This document shows positions 1 to 17,000 of a stretch of 64,000 nt of DNA, in pieces. Under the pieces are notes generated by a model, which made no database searches, was not told the DNA's origin, and saw only the letters and a program-made list of their open reading frames with translations. Origin of the DNA: Calliopum simillimum. Its lineage: Eukaryota; Arthropoda; Insecta; Diptera; Lauxaniidae. The stretch is taken from NCBI GenBank assembly GCA_951812925.1, contig OX638370.1:26279964-26343963 (forward strand), in the 5' to 3' direction. Positions within the stretch are counted from its first letter, which is position 1. Each line of letters opens with the position of its first letter. The translations under genes were made by a program, and so were the position numbers.

Positions 1-129
1 CTATATCCAGCTACTTATGGTATGCAAATTTAGTTCATACAAAAGATATGCACTAGAAAATAAATCTAAGCCACACACTGTAGAATTTAGAAAAATTTGT
101 AAATGTTTGTTTTTTGTTTTTAAAAATTT

Positions 130-507
130 TACAATCAGTCTTGTCGTAATTCAATTTCATTTTGGAAGCTTTTTGGTGAAAATGGCGCGTCACACAATTA
201 AAAGTATTAGAATGTTTTTTGTGAAGAATTACAGGTTCTACAAATAATATTGATTTGTATTTACGAAAAAGTAACCGTTTAGGAAATATAAAATCGAATT
301 TGTCGACTTCTTGCTGTTTTTTAAGAATATTTCCTAAACGGTTACTTTTTTGTTAATGCAAATCAATATTATTTGTCGAAACTGTAATTCTCCACAAAAG
401 AGGTTATAAGATTTTTTATCATTCGACTCACGGTTTTCATCAAAAAGCTTCCTTAATAAAAAGTAATTGAAGTCAGACGAATTTCGGAACAGGCCTGAAT
501 GATTAGA
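130..507. mobile_element. MITE-like inverted-repeat element, copy 1
   Basis: The two ends are inverted copies: GGAAGCTTTTTGGTGAAAAT near 160 pairs with the reverse complement of sequence near 435-455. An inner hairpin pairs AAGTAACCGTTTAGGAAAT (270-290) with ATTTCCTAAACGGTTACTTT (330-350). A second, diverged copy with the same plan lies at 29159-29516. There is no coding capacity, so it is probably a non-autonomous DNA element; the family is unknown. Confidence 0.6.
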
Positions 508-589
508 TCAAGCTAAAATCTCCGTCTGAGAGCCGTTAAAAAGTATACACTCTTGTCTGAGAAACAGAATTCCCGAAAATAAATCTGCA

Positions 590-1185
590 TACAAAATTCT
601 GGCGTTATTTCCATTTTGTTGTGGAAATAAATCCAAAAACTTTTCTGGCGTTTTTTCCAAAAATTATGGCTTTATTTCCAAAAGTTATGTGGTTTACAAA
701 AAGGAAATAAAGCCAGAAATTTATTGGCATTAGTTTTTAGAAATAAAGTCAAAAATAAAATAGGAAATAATGTCATGGGAACTAACGTGAAAAAATTTTT
801 TTGGATACAAAGCCAGAAAAACTGAAATTCTGGCGTGATTTTCATTTTGTTTTAAAAATTTGCAAAAGTTCATGGCAGAAATCTTCTGGCTTTATTTCCA
901 AAAAATGTTCTGCCATTATTTCCTTTTTGTTAAAGACATAACTTTTGGCGATAATGCCATAAATTTTTGGGCAAAACGCTATAACATGTCCAGAATTTTG
1001 TATGGAAATTTTTTGACTTTATTTCCAAAAAATTTTCTGGTGTTATTTCTTTTTTATAAATCATTTCCAAAAACTTATCTGGCGTTATTTCTTATTACGT
1101 TATTTCCTATGGCATTGTTTCCAAAAATTCTGGCGTTATTTTTCTCATAAATTTGTGGCTTTATTTCCAGAAATTAATGCCAGAA
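590..1185. repeat. Cluster of GGCGTTATTTCC-type motifs on both strands
   Basis: The 10-12 base motif (T)GGCGTTATTTCC and its complement GGAAATAA(A/T)GCCA recur many times with small changes, mixed in both orientations and separated by 10-40 bases. A similar cluster with the motif GGGCGTTATTTCG is at 13130-13910. The mixture of orientations means the region can fold on itself in many ways. Confidence 0.6.
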
Positions 1186-1599
1186 AATTATACTTGTGAG
1201 TGTAAATCAATCAAGACCCAGTGTAGTTGAGAAATCAGGAATGTTATATCGTCGCCTGAATTCTCGTTTGCTCCATACGCAACTTCGTTGAAAAATCAAA
1301 AGCAAATAACTTGTGCTTGTGTCGATACAGTTTATGTGCTTTTGCCATTTTAACAAATAGGCTTATAAGGCAAAAGAAAACTCAGGCGACGATATTACGA
1401 AAAAATTATACAGTAGTCCAAACCTAGAAAAATGGTTTTGGTAATAATCAACCTTATCATGAATCTGTCTGCAAATTTCCTCTCGAGAATATTATCCTTT
1501 CTCAAGAGAATGGAAACTTAATTTTCAGAAGGGATAATTTCTTCTTCCAATTTTCGCCATAAAACTACTATGCAGCCCTGGTACTTTCCATGAGATTGA

Positions 1600-1960
1600 C
1601 AACTAAGAATAAAAAAAAAGTAAACAAAATATAAACATCTAAATTTCATTAAAAACAATCAAAGCAAAGTAGAATTACAATACTGGTGATGATTTCCAAA
1701 CCTTCACACTTTGTAAAAAAACGTGTTTCTAAGCGCGTGTCCTTCTCGAAAGATGTATCACCTAGAATTTGAGAGCCCGTAACGATAGCATTCTTATTTA
1801 TATATTTAAGTCAAGTTTACTTTAGCGACACCTCATATTTCGTTTTTAAACATTTTAAATTTTTTTTTGCGATTGAATGCTAGGGAGTCCGAGAAAAAAT
1901 TCTCGACAATGTTTATTCATGATAAGGTCCGCAGTACTTTCCAGAGTGTTTCAGTTAATT
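1600..1960. repeat. Dispersed repeat family B, copy 1
   Basis: Segments such as AAACAAAATATAAACATCT, TTGCGATTGAATGCTAGGGAG and a GATAAGG end block are shared with 55130-55590, and the AGTCAAGTTTACTTT block is shared with 10575-11090. No coding sequence is evident. It is probably a non-autonomous repeat; its exact ends are not resolved. Confidence 0.5.
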
Positions 1961-2163
1961 GAATACACGCTGATTCAGATGTTGTTGTGAGAACCTTTTC
2001 TGTTCAGCCATTATCAATACTTTTTATATTATTATTTAAAAAGCTACGAATTGCACTACGACCTTTGTACATTATACACTTAAGTTAAAATTAAAGCCTT
2101 TAGTATAAATTATATCATAAATATTACGATTATACATTGCATATATCTGATTATTAATTATAG

Positions 2164-7887
<5,724 letters not shown>

Positions 7888-8815
7888 ATTTAAAAGGGTG
7901 ATTCAACATCAACATCCATAACACTGGGAACTGTCTAAAGGATAATGTTAGAAAAAATAATAAAAATAAAAATAAAAAAAAATTAAAAAACAAATAAAAA
8001 AATATAAGGAACATAATAAAAAAATTACATTTAAATTTTCATAATAACAAAAAAGTACAAAACCAATAACCGAACCGTGTAAAAACATTTTTTGTTATTC
8101 CATTTTTATGACACAAACAACCTTTTTAATGAAAATGTAAGAGAAATATTTTGTTACAACCTTTGTATTTTAAAAAAAAGCAAGCGCATAACATACATTT
8201 TAAACAAACAAAAGAAAAAAAAAGAGAAAAAAGGAAAAATACAATTCCGCCTGATTTCAAATTTGGCTAAAAGATCAAAAAGAAAAAAAAAAAAAAAATA
8301 AAAATACTTTCGAAACTTTTAAAATATTTATTTTCTTAAAAAAAATTAAACAAAAAACTAACTTTTAAAAAATATATATTTTTAAAAAAAATAATCTTAA
8401 ACAATGAGTTTTTTTATGTAGTTATTAGTACTGTAAAAATGTCGTAAAATGTACGATGACATAGAAAAAATTGCGCACTACAATCCGTGGAAGTAACACG
8501 AAACGTGATCGTCCGAGGACATCGTGGAAACGACCTTCGGAATCGGTGAAATCTTTAAGAGAATTGAAAGCAATATCTGCTTCAATTAATAAAAAGCAAG
8601 AGTTTCGTGGCGGCAATATGCTTTGGGAAGAGAAAAAAGACACAAGAAGTTCGATAAATGTGGAAATACATTTTAGCCTGGAGACTAGGGCTGGATTTGC
8701 TATTAATATATTCCTTTCTCGAGATGGAGCATTTGCAATCGCGAATATTTTTAGAATGGAAATTCCTTTTCCAGCAGAGAAAATTTCTTTCCAAACTATT
8801 CTAGAGCCCTGATTT
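7888..8815 (+). other. PAN2 3' UTR and AT-rich spacer; unassigned ORF 8471-8812
   Basis: After the PAN2 stop there are several overlapping AATAAA-like signals near 7955-7980 and long A-rich runs. An open frame at 8471-8812 (+, 113 codons) has a basic, protein-like first half (NTKRDRPRTSWKRPSESVKS) whose second half runs into repeat sequence. I do not recognise it, and it is most likely a fragment or chance frame. Nothing else is seen. Confidence 0.4.
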
Positions 8816-10570
8816 TTATACCCTACTCCCGGTATATTCACTTTGTCCTTCCGTTTGTAGTGCAAAGAAGGAGACGTGGCAGATATAGAAAAATATATAT
8901 ATTTTCGATCATCGTCACCACCTGAGTCGATATAGCCATGTCCGTCTATCTGGCTAGGTTGTTGGCTGGGTGTCTGTCTGTGGATATATTTTTTACGGGA
9001 AAACTAATATAATTCAGTAGAATTTGGTATGATGGTTTTGCCTTAAAAGTTAGCTTGTGGGATTGAAAATGAGCGAAATCGGTCAACGGACACTCCTACC
9101 GCCTATACAAAAAATATATTCAAAATGCAACTTATGGAGTATTTTTCACGACAATGCAACCGAAATACACATAAATACTACGAATTGCAAACGCAAGCTC
9201 TTAAAAAAAAACTGGGTGAATTCGGACAAGAGGGCGAGGCAAATCCCATAAAAGCAAAAGCTTTAAAACGTAATACTGAAAACGTTTTTTGAGATAATCG
9301 AACTAAATTTTACTCAGGCACTAAGAACTAAAAATGCAAGCTCTCAACAAAAACTGGGTGAAATCGGACAAGAGGGCGTGGCACCTCCCATATTAGCAAA
9401 AGCTTCAAAACGCTATACTGAAAGCGTTTTTGGGAAAATCGAACTAAATTTTACTCAGGCCCTATGCTCCTCCTAGGAGTTAAAGGAGAATACATACTAA
9501 GAACAATAAATGCAAGCTTAGCCCATTAATGCCCAGCGGTGCCATACGGCACCCATTTTCCATAGAAACATTTTTTTTTTTTCAAAAATATAGTTTGAGC
9601 TCAGGTCTATAACTCCAAAAAAATTTCAGCCTTCTATCTATCGTGGTTCCCGTTGGGCATTAATGGGTTAGAGCAAAAACTGAGTAAACTCGGACAAGAG
9701 GGCGTGGCCAAATAAATCACTAGTAAGGGTCTTACCTCTGACCTGGCCATCAATTGAATACCCTACAGGTACCACGCTTTTTTCCGAATTCACTTAGTTT
9801 TTGCTCTATAGAGTTAGTGCTAACCAATTCAAGTTTCTGTTTGAATTTTGGTTGCATTACCCTAAATAGCACTTGCACTGCAGCAATATAAAAATTTTGC
9901 TTGTATAGGAGGTGCCACGCCCTGTTTTCGGTGTTCGCCTCGTTTTTGCTCAGAGATTCTACTAACTATTCCAAGTATCTGTGAGAAATATTGATGCATT
10001 ATCTCAAATAACGCTTGCTTGCACTAAAGCATTTTGAAAATTTTAGTGCATGGGTGGTGCCACGCCCTCTTGTGTGAATCAGCCAAGTTTCTGTTCAGAG
10101 CTTGCGTTTTCTATCTTTGGTGTCTGAGTGAAATTTTGTTGGATTCTCGCAAATATCACGTTCACTACAGCAGCGTTTTTAAACTTTTGCTTATATGGGA
10201 GGTACCACGCTCTTTTGTCCGAACTCACCTGGTTTTTTTTCTCAGAGTTTGTACATGCTATCCCTAGTTTAATGTGTATTTTGGTTGCTTTATCACGAAT
10301 AATACTCTTTGAATATTTTTTTTTGTATGGGCGGTACGCGCGTCCGTTGACCGATTACACCCAATTTCAATCCACGAATTTCATCGAATTATCTTGCTCT
10401 CAAAAAATTCTAAAATGATGATTTCAACAGACAGACGGATTTGGCTATATCGACTCAGGAGGTGACGCTGATCAAGAATATACATATATACTTTTCCATA
10501 CCTACCACACCTCCTTCTCTGCGTTACAAACAGAAGGACAAAGTGTATATAACCTGGGTGTAGGGTGTAC
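8816..10570. mobile_element. Fold-back element with long inverted ends and GGGCGTGGC repeats
   Basis: The ends are long inverted copies: CACTTTGTCCTTCCGTTTGT near 8840 pairs with ACAAACAGAAGGACAAAGTG near 10530, and CCTGAGTCGATATAGCCA near 8922 pairs with TGGCTATATCGACTCAGGAG near 10445. The interior has repeated blocks with GGGCGTGGCACCTCCCAT and the inverted form GGAGGTGCCACGCCCT, switching orientation near 9720. There is no transposase ORF, so it is non-autonomous. A smaller element is nested at 9517-9671. Confidence 0.75.
9517..9671. mobile_element. Short TIR element nested in the fold-back element
   Basis: About 155 bases bounded by CCCATTAATGCCCA and TGGGCATTAATGGG, an inverted pair, each flanked by TTAG. 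The flanking tetranucleotide resembles a 4-base target duplication, as in piggyBac-like elements (normally TTAA), but the superfamily is only a guess. It has no coding capacity. Confidence 0.6.
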
Positions 10571-10574
10571 AGAG

Positions 10575-11090
10575 TGAAGTGATAAGTAACAATGCTAATC
10601 TTATAAATAAATTTGAGTCAAGTTTACTTTGGTGATATCTCATATATCTTTTTTAAACCTAGTTTATTTTATGAAAGAGTCTGTAATCAAAAAGAGTCGC
10701 TCGGATCTAGTTTCGGAGATATAGAAAATCCGGTAAAAGTTGGAAAGCCTTAGACGGATATAAAAAATGTTGGTGTCATGTGAAAGGTGTTTTGATAAGC
10801 TTTAAGTGTCGTACAAAAGTTTTTAATCTGTCACGCATTAACTATACGCGCTTCGAATTAAATGTTAAAAAATTGGAGAATAAACGCTTACAACAAATGT
10901 CAAAATATTCCCTCTCAAATTATTTCCGATAACCTTACTTTCCAGTAAATTTTTCCGTTCCAGAAATTTTTTTTTGTATTGCATAGCAGGTAGCCTGGGA
11001 AAATATTTCTTCATGATAAGGCTCAAATTATAAAGAAGTCCGAAAACTATCCGTCTGATTTTGATTAAATGTTCAGTCCATAAGGTGGAT
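10575..11090. repeat. Dispersed repeat family B, copy 2
   Basis: It shares AGTCAAGTTTACTTTGGTGA with copy 1, and GTCAAAATATTCCC, TTACTTTCCAGTAAATTT and CATGATAAGGC blocks with the copy at 55130-55590. Order and spacing of the blocks are kept. No coding sequence. Confidence 0.5.
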
Positions 11091-11389
11091 GATATTTGGT
11101 GCATATGTACAGGATATCGATCACTAGAAAAATGAGTGGTGCCACGCCTCCACAAAAGATAAAGTGATGAAAATAGCCCCTGGAAACCCTATATTCTATA
11201 AAAACAATTTATCGAAAATCAAAACCAATGATCAGATTGTCCAATTTCGTAAAAAAATTCCATTTTATAGTTTAAACTATTTCAGAAAACAGCTATATTT
11301 GAAACAATTAATTTTTATAAATTTCATATAAAATATAAGAACTTTATTTATTACTTTTTACAGAGTTATTATTAATATAGGACGTGTAC

Positions 11390-11537
11390 TAAATAAAATC
11401 AAGCACCAAACAACTTCTGACGGAAATTCATTTTGAGATCATCCAATCGAAGGCTCAATTGCGATCGCCGTTTGATCTTGAAATTTCCCTCTTTTAACTG
11501 AAGCTTCATCTGATGCTGTTGGACCTAACATTCCTCA
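11390..11537 (-). other. Short stretch 3' of the retroelement ORF1
   Basis: Immediately downstream (on -) of the DUF4780-like ORF there is a further open stretch in another frame, reading about QQHQMKLQLKEGNFKIKRR and ending near 11395. It could be the start of a second ORF cut off by deletion. No reverse transcriptase motif follows between here and 11170. Confidence 0.3.
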
Positions 11538-12566
11538 TTATTTATTTTCCGCAGTAGCATAGTTTTCAAATGTTGCTGCTGGTAAATCATCTAAGCCGCT
11601 TTCAACTTCAACGCCAGATTGTATCAACTCCGTTTTAACAGCGACGTTTGATTTTGGAAGAGCACTCATTTCTTGCAAAATTTCCTGACTTTTTTCACAG
11701 ACCCTGAATGTAACCTTACTGAAGCCGTAACTAATAACTCCATTGGTACCTGCTAGCATTGCCAAAGTTTTAGCATTGAGTACAACTGTAGCCTGCCTCG
11801 TAGCACCAATTGATTCTTCAAGCTTTTCAATAGCCCAATTGTGTGTAGGTAGTGAAGGATTGCAGACTGTAAGCATGCGAAGAATTGAAGATGCATCGGA
11901 GGGACTTGCTGGTAACAAAACGCGTGCTCTTGGTCTCGCGGGTATTTCAGATTTGTTCACAGCTACGAGCTCAGCACCTGAATAAACTTCTCCTATACTG
12001 TCAATAGCTGCCTTATATAACATGGCGGACCGCTCATCTTCACATGTTATTAATTTGATTTCATCATTATGCCATCCTGCGTCTTGGCACGAAGGAGGAG
12101 GACCAGGAAATCGCTCAAGTATCTCAAGAAAGATTGCGGCCAAGGCAGCTTCTACCCAAGGCCACTGCTCATGAGGAATACAACCATCATCATTGGATTT
12201 ATCTAATATTGCTAACATCTTTTTGTTGTCTTCAAGCACAGAATCGCTGTCAAATTTTTTTCTTTTTGCTGCAGGAACATCTTCTGTATACGTTGAGGTA
12301 CTGACTTCGTCAGCGTTAACTTTAGTTGGGCGCTTAGAACCAATATCAATACCTCTTGCCCATTTTAGAGACACTTTTTCCTCCTCTGTAAGTGTATTAA
12401 CATCAACAGTTCCATAGCGAGTTAATATTCTAATCGCTGCCTGTTTATCTAAAAATTTCTTCTTTGAAGGTCGTAGATGTTTTTGTGCAAGACTCTCTTC
12501 AATGGAATTTTGTTCTGAATTTTTAAGAGTTTCAGACTCTGACTTTTTGTTATTTAATGAATTCAT
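11538..12566 (-). CDS. Retroelement ORF1-type protein with DUF4780-like domain
   Basis: An intact 342-codon frame. The N-terminal 130 residues are polar with basic clusters (RPSKKKK, AAKRKKFDS). From about residue 135 it has the pattern I associate with the Pfam DUF4780 family found in fly retrotransposon ORFs: WPWVEAALAAIFLEI, DEIKLITCEDERSAMLYKAA, IPARPRARVLLPASPSD, LPTHNW. The family is described as ORF1/gag-like; its molecular role is not established. No reverse transcriptase lies beside it, so the element is truncated or was non-autonomous. The alternative is a domesticated host gene, since the frame has no stops. Confidence 0.75.
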   Translation of the reverse strand: MNSLNNKKSESETLKNSEQNSIEESLAQKHLRPSKKKFLDKQAAIRILTRYGTVDVNTLTEEEKVSLKWARGIDIGSKRPTKVNADEVSTSTYTEDVPAAKRKKFDSDSVLEDNKKMLAILDKSNDDGCIPHEQWPWVEAALAAIFLEILERFPGPPPSCQDAGWHNDEIKLITCEDERSAMLYKAAIDSIGEVYSGAELVAVNKSEIPARPRARVLLPASPSDASSILRMLTVCNPSLPTHNWAIEKLEESIGATRQATVVLNAKTLAMLAGTNGVISYGFSKVTFRVCEKSQEILQEMSALPKSNVAVKTELIQSGVEVESGLDDLPAATFENYATAENK

Positions 12567-12965
12567 ATTTTGTTCCCACGAGTACAGGACTCAAATGTCC
12601 ACCCACACAGAGGTCCAGGTGTGTGGGCAAGGCTGTTGTAATATCGAATTTTGCCTGGTATCCGATATACTCCGTTCGAGACAGAGCTATTTTTTAACTG
12701 GGCCCTCAGTCTAGTTGATCATCGGCACGGGTCGTCTAACACCTTGACCCAGCCCAGTGTGGGAGAGAAATGGGAATAAAGGTTTGGGAGGTTAAAAAAG
12801 GAAAAAATGGAAAGGATTGGGATTTCCCTCCTCCTTTATCCGGGCTTGGGACCGGCAAGCTGTGTTTACTTAGACAATAAGTAGAGTCGAACATAAACAC
12901 AGCCAGGCGGAGTTACAAGGGAGACTCTGCTTATTAATGGGTGAATGAAAAAGAAAAGATCAAGA
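12567..12965 (-). mobile_element. Probable 5' untranslated region of the DUF4780 retroelement
   Basis: This 400-base stretch is GC-richer than the surroundings and lies directly upstream (on -) of ORF1. It includes CGGCAAGCTGTGTTTACTT and CATAAACACAGCCAGGCGG, an inverted pair around AGTCTAAGTAAACACAG-like sequence, and a run of CCTCCTCC. Change of composition at about 12965 marks the likely element end. Assignment as 5' UTR is inferred from position. Confidence 0.5.
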
Positions 12966-13129
12966 TCTTTTGGTCCAACTGACTATCCATCAGGATAATG
13001 ATAGAAGTAGCTAAAACATCTATTAGGCTTCTTATTTAGTTTAAAGCTTTACTTATACTGCCAAATCTATTCCGCAACCAAATTTAGATTCAGTATCGCC
13101 TATATTTAGTTCAAAATCAAAAAAGGAAA

Positions 13130-13910
13130 GATATTTAAGTTATAAAAAACGTCCCCAAATGGCGGTTTTAAGATCATTCTTTGGGAAAATACGACTATTT
13201 TAGGCGGTAGGAAATAACGCCGAAATATTGAAATGAAATCGTTGAAGTTAGGCAATAAGGTCTTAAGTCAGAAACTGTAGTTTTTCGTAAAATCAAATTG
13301 AAAATAGTTCAATAATAGTTTTTCAATAGTTTTTTCTGAATTGAAAGACATTCAAGTTGTAAAAAACGTCCCCAAATGGCGGTTTTTAGATCATTCTATA
13401 CGACTATTTAAGGCGAGAGGATATATCGCCCAAATATTGAAATGAAATATTGCTCAAACAATACGAAATAACGCCCAAAAACAAAATGTTTCGCAAAATT
13501 TGAGCTTTATTTAGTTATAAATTTTGGCGTTATTTTATATGATAGAAAACGAAATAACGCCCAATAACAAAAAAAAGAAACTATGCCCAAATTATTTTCA
13601 TATAAACAAATTTTGGGCGTTATTTCCAAAATGATTATCGCCCATATTTATACGAAATTAATTTGGGCATTACGATTTGGTTGTTGGGCGTTATTTCATA
13701 TCGTTTGGGCGATATTTCGTTTCAATATTTGGGCGTTATTTGGTTATTTCGTTTTATTTAATGAAATAACGACCAAAATAAAAACGAAATAACGCCCAAA
13801 ATAAAAACAAAGTGGCGCCAATAATGATTATCGCACAAATTTATATGAAAATAATTTGGGCGTTATTTCGTTTTTGTTTTTGGGCTGTATTTCCTAGCGT
13901 AGAGAAAATG
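13130..13910. repeat. Cluster of GGGCGTTATTTCG motifs in both orientations
   Basis: At least a dozen copies of GGGCGTTATTTCG/CGAAATAACGCCC and shortened forms occur with spacers of 10-60 bases, together with two copies of AAAACGTCCCCAAATGGCGG (near 13145 and 13365). It resembles the cluster at 590-1185. There is no coding sequence; the two short ORFs (13583-13792, 13812-14021) are made of repeat motifs. Confidence 0.65.
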
Positions 13911-14049
13911 AGGTCCTACCGAGGTGCGATTTTTGATTTTATTAGGTCAAATTGGGTTATTTTACTCATCGATAAAAATAAGAATCAAGACAAATTGATA
14001 ATTCTTAAAACATTTTATTAAAGTCGCTCATAAAAAATAAATTTTGTAT

Positions 14050-17000
14050 TTATATATTGTCATAGTCTTCGTCTAATTCGAAAAAAGAATTAGGTTTCTT
14101 GGCCGGTTCTATTGTTGTTGCTGGTACTTTTGGCAACGATGCGGCTGCTTTTGTGTTTAATAATTCATTCATAGGCATTTTATTTGGTGAATTAGAAGTT
14201 GGCGCAGCCACTAAAGGATTTGCAGCAATATTACCAATGCTAATTGTAGCAACAGCTGATTGATTATTTAGTGACGATGCTGATGTTCCAACAATATTTG
14301 ATAAGTCGATATTTATAACTGGATCTGCATTAAAATTGAAACCTGTTGCAGCAGAAGCAGCGGGTGCACTGAGTGGCGCAATAGCTGATGATGATCTTGT
14401 TGTCGCTGGCATTGTCAAATTGCTGTAATCGATTTTTACAAAGGGCTTATTGCAGAAATCAATGCTGACAATAGGTGCGGGAATTGGGGGAAGCTTATGT
14501 TGTTGCACTCCTTGCGATGAGTTGTATGGCAGTGTGCTGTTATCGCTGTATCCTTGTCCAAGATTTCTAGCGCTTGGTACTGATTGTGATTGATGCTTCA
14601 GCCGTTGTCGTAGCTGCGGCTGATGTTGGTGATGTGCAGTATGTGCCATTGGCGGTTTTTGATATTGGTTCTGCTGCTGCTGCCAATTGCCAGCAGCTTT
14701 TGCGGGCGCTGAATCAGTGCGGTAAAGTTTTGGAGGCAGGCAATCATTCGATTTGGAATCAGCTGTTAGCAGTGAAGTAGTATGCATTATTACTGAGCTA
14801 GGCATCGCTGTTAGATCTTGTGTCGTTGTTGTTGTTGCAGACGTTGACGCCGATGTTGTTAAGCGATGCCTCAAGCGCTGCATAATATCTGATTCGCTAT
14901 TTAAGTGCGCACGATTTACTTCATTCAATTGTGTAAATTGGTTGCGTGCTGTAGACGCAGCTTGAAACCCTCCAGCGGTTGAACTGCTACCATTTTCTGC
15001 ATATCTATGTGTTGAGGCCTGATGACGTTGACTGGTTGTTTGCTCACCATTTGTTGACGTGGTGCGTGATGCTTTCGTAGATGTCGAGGGCATGCTCAAG
15101 TCATAAGGAGTATCGGAGTCGGGATAGTTCTCTTCGGGTGAGCTTTGTGGATCTTCTTCATTGTAATTTGCCGCTTCCTCTGCAACGCTTATGTCTGGTA
15201 TATTTTTTACCAATTCGCGCAGGAAGTCAAAACGCTGCTCAGACATAATGCACTGTTTCATATGAGAGGTGGAGAGTGTCTTCGCATTTCGAGAGTAGGT
15301 GATTTTAACAGTCTTGTTTAGTAAGGATTCAACAAAAAGCTCAAGTGTTCTAGGTGTTTGCGAGATGGGAAAAAATGTTACATAAGTCAGTTAAGAAAAT
15401 CATTGGAATTGTATTTTTTTATAGAAATTTTTGGAATCGAAATGAATACACATAATAAAACTTAAAAAAGGATCTTTAATGGTTCATGGAAAAAGGATCT
15501 TTAATATGTTCAAACTAAAAAATTTAATCACCCCTATTATGAATTCCGGATGAAAATCTTCCGGTCGAAAATTTATTTCACAATAGTGATGATTATATGA
15601 GCCGATTATTTTGAAAATAAGGTAAGTCCGTAAAGGAGCAAAAGTAATGTCACAATTTGAATTGGCTGAAATTTTGTTAGAAACGAATAAAATTTGTCTC
15701 TTTTTTCACGAAAAATTGACTTTATGGTATAGAATTGATAGCATTAAGTTAAAAAAATTATATCGTTCTAATAACCGATTATTACTTTTGCCTCTTTATG
15801 AACTTATCTCACGTCATTAACTTTTCATAAACAAAGTTGTGGAGATGATGAAAAAAAATAAATTATAAGTTATGGTAAGGAGTTATCTGTATAAAACGTA
15901 TAAAGAGACTCGGTTTATATACGTAAATGTTTTAGAAAATTTTGTTTTTGGTATATATGCTTCATTTACGTAATGTTATGAAGCATATTGGTACAAATAT
16001 TGTTTTTAAAAGGATATAGATTATTACTGGAACAGCCTGTGCAACTTTGCCAATTTCCTCGTCACTCTGCATAATCTTCTTAATGCGTCCCTAGTAAAAA
16101 TAATTACAAAGAAAGAATAAAATTAATAACAAGTAATAAATAAGTAGATAAGTTTAATCCAAAAATAATAATCTAATGTGTGGTGTACTAGTTATAAGAA
16201 AAAAACTCATAAGTTCCATGTTTTTCTTCTACAGCGCTAGCATAGAGTTCAAAGAAATATTCAATATACTGATTACGCTTATCAACTTCTTTTAAAGCTG
16301 TTGTTTTCAAAAATATTTTTTCTGCTAATTGTACTCGCAAGACTACCCATATAATGAGGCAGGTCAAATGAATATGTCAATAATTAAAACTACAAAATAA
16401 ATATACGAAACAAAGTTTCCCCCGTGATCCAAATTCCTTTATCAACAGAATTACTTTTTTCTTTCAATTTTCGAAAAAAAAACTACCCTGGTATTTTCCA
16501 TTGAATTTAACACCTAACACTACGTTTTCACCGGAGATTCAGCTGTGCTGAAATAGTATATTAATCATGTTATTAAATCCTACCTGTTTCCACCGACCGA
16601 AAGAGATTTATTTTTGACAGTAAATGTCAGAAGCGGGAAAATTAAAGTTGTTTTTCTTGTTCTTCTTAATATTTACCTACCATTTGATTTTTTTTTTTAA
16701 CAATGTCAAAGTTAGGGGGTGTCTTTTGGTCGAAAATAGCCAAAGGCGGTGCGCTGAGATTTATATGATGATTTAAAATAAATCTCGTCAGAAGTAGATT
16801 TATATTTGTACGGTAAATCACGTGAATGTAATATAAATGTCATAAGCGATGAAATAAATGATTTTTTTCCTTTTCTTTTTTATATTTAACACAAATCTCG
16901 GCAGAAATATGTAGATTTTTTTATTTTTATTTTTTTAGAGCTAAATCTCGAAACAGTCTTAAAGTTAAAAAATATATATATATATAAACAAAATATAAGC

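Larger units (their letters stand above)
1..2163 (+). other. Upstream intron of PAN2, repeat-filled
   Basis: This stretch holds no exon I can support. The first recognisable PAN2 exon begins at 2164 in mid-protein, so the N-terminal WD40 part must lie to the left of the window and this is most likely its intron. It contains a small inverted-repeat element (about 130-507), a cluster of GGCGTTATTTCC-type motifs (about 590-1185) and a copy of a dispersed repeat (about 1600-1960). The short ORFs here (17-247, 860-1150) lie in repeat sequence. Confidence 0.6.

Noticed and set aside
8425..8865. Open frames of 146 and 113 codons on opposite strands
   Set aside because: They overlap each other and run into the end of the fold-back element; no recognisable domain.
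11743..12714. ORFs on + opposite the DUF4780 ORF
   Set aside because: Shadow frames; the - frame has the recognisable domain.
14574..14965. ORFs on + opposite NC2alpha
   Set aside because: Shadow frames of the S/T/Q-rich NC2alpha coding exon.
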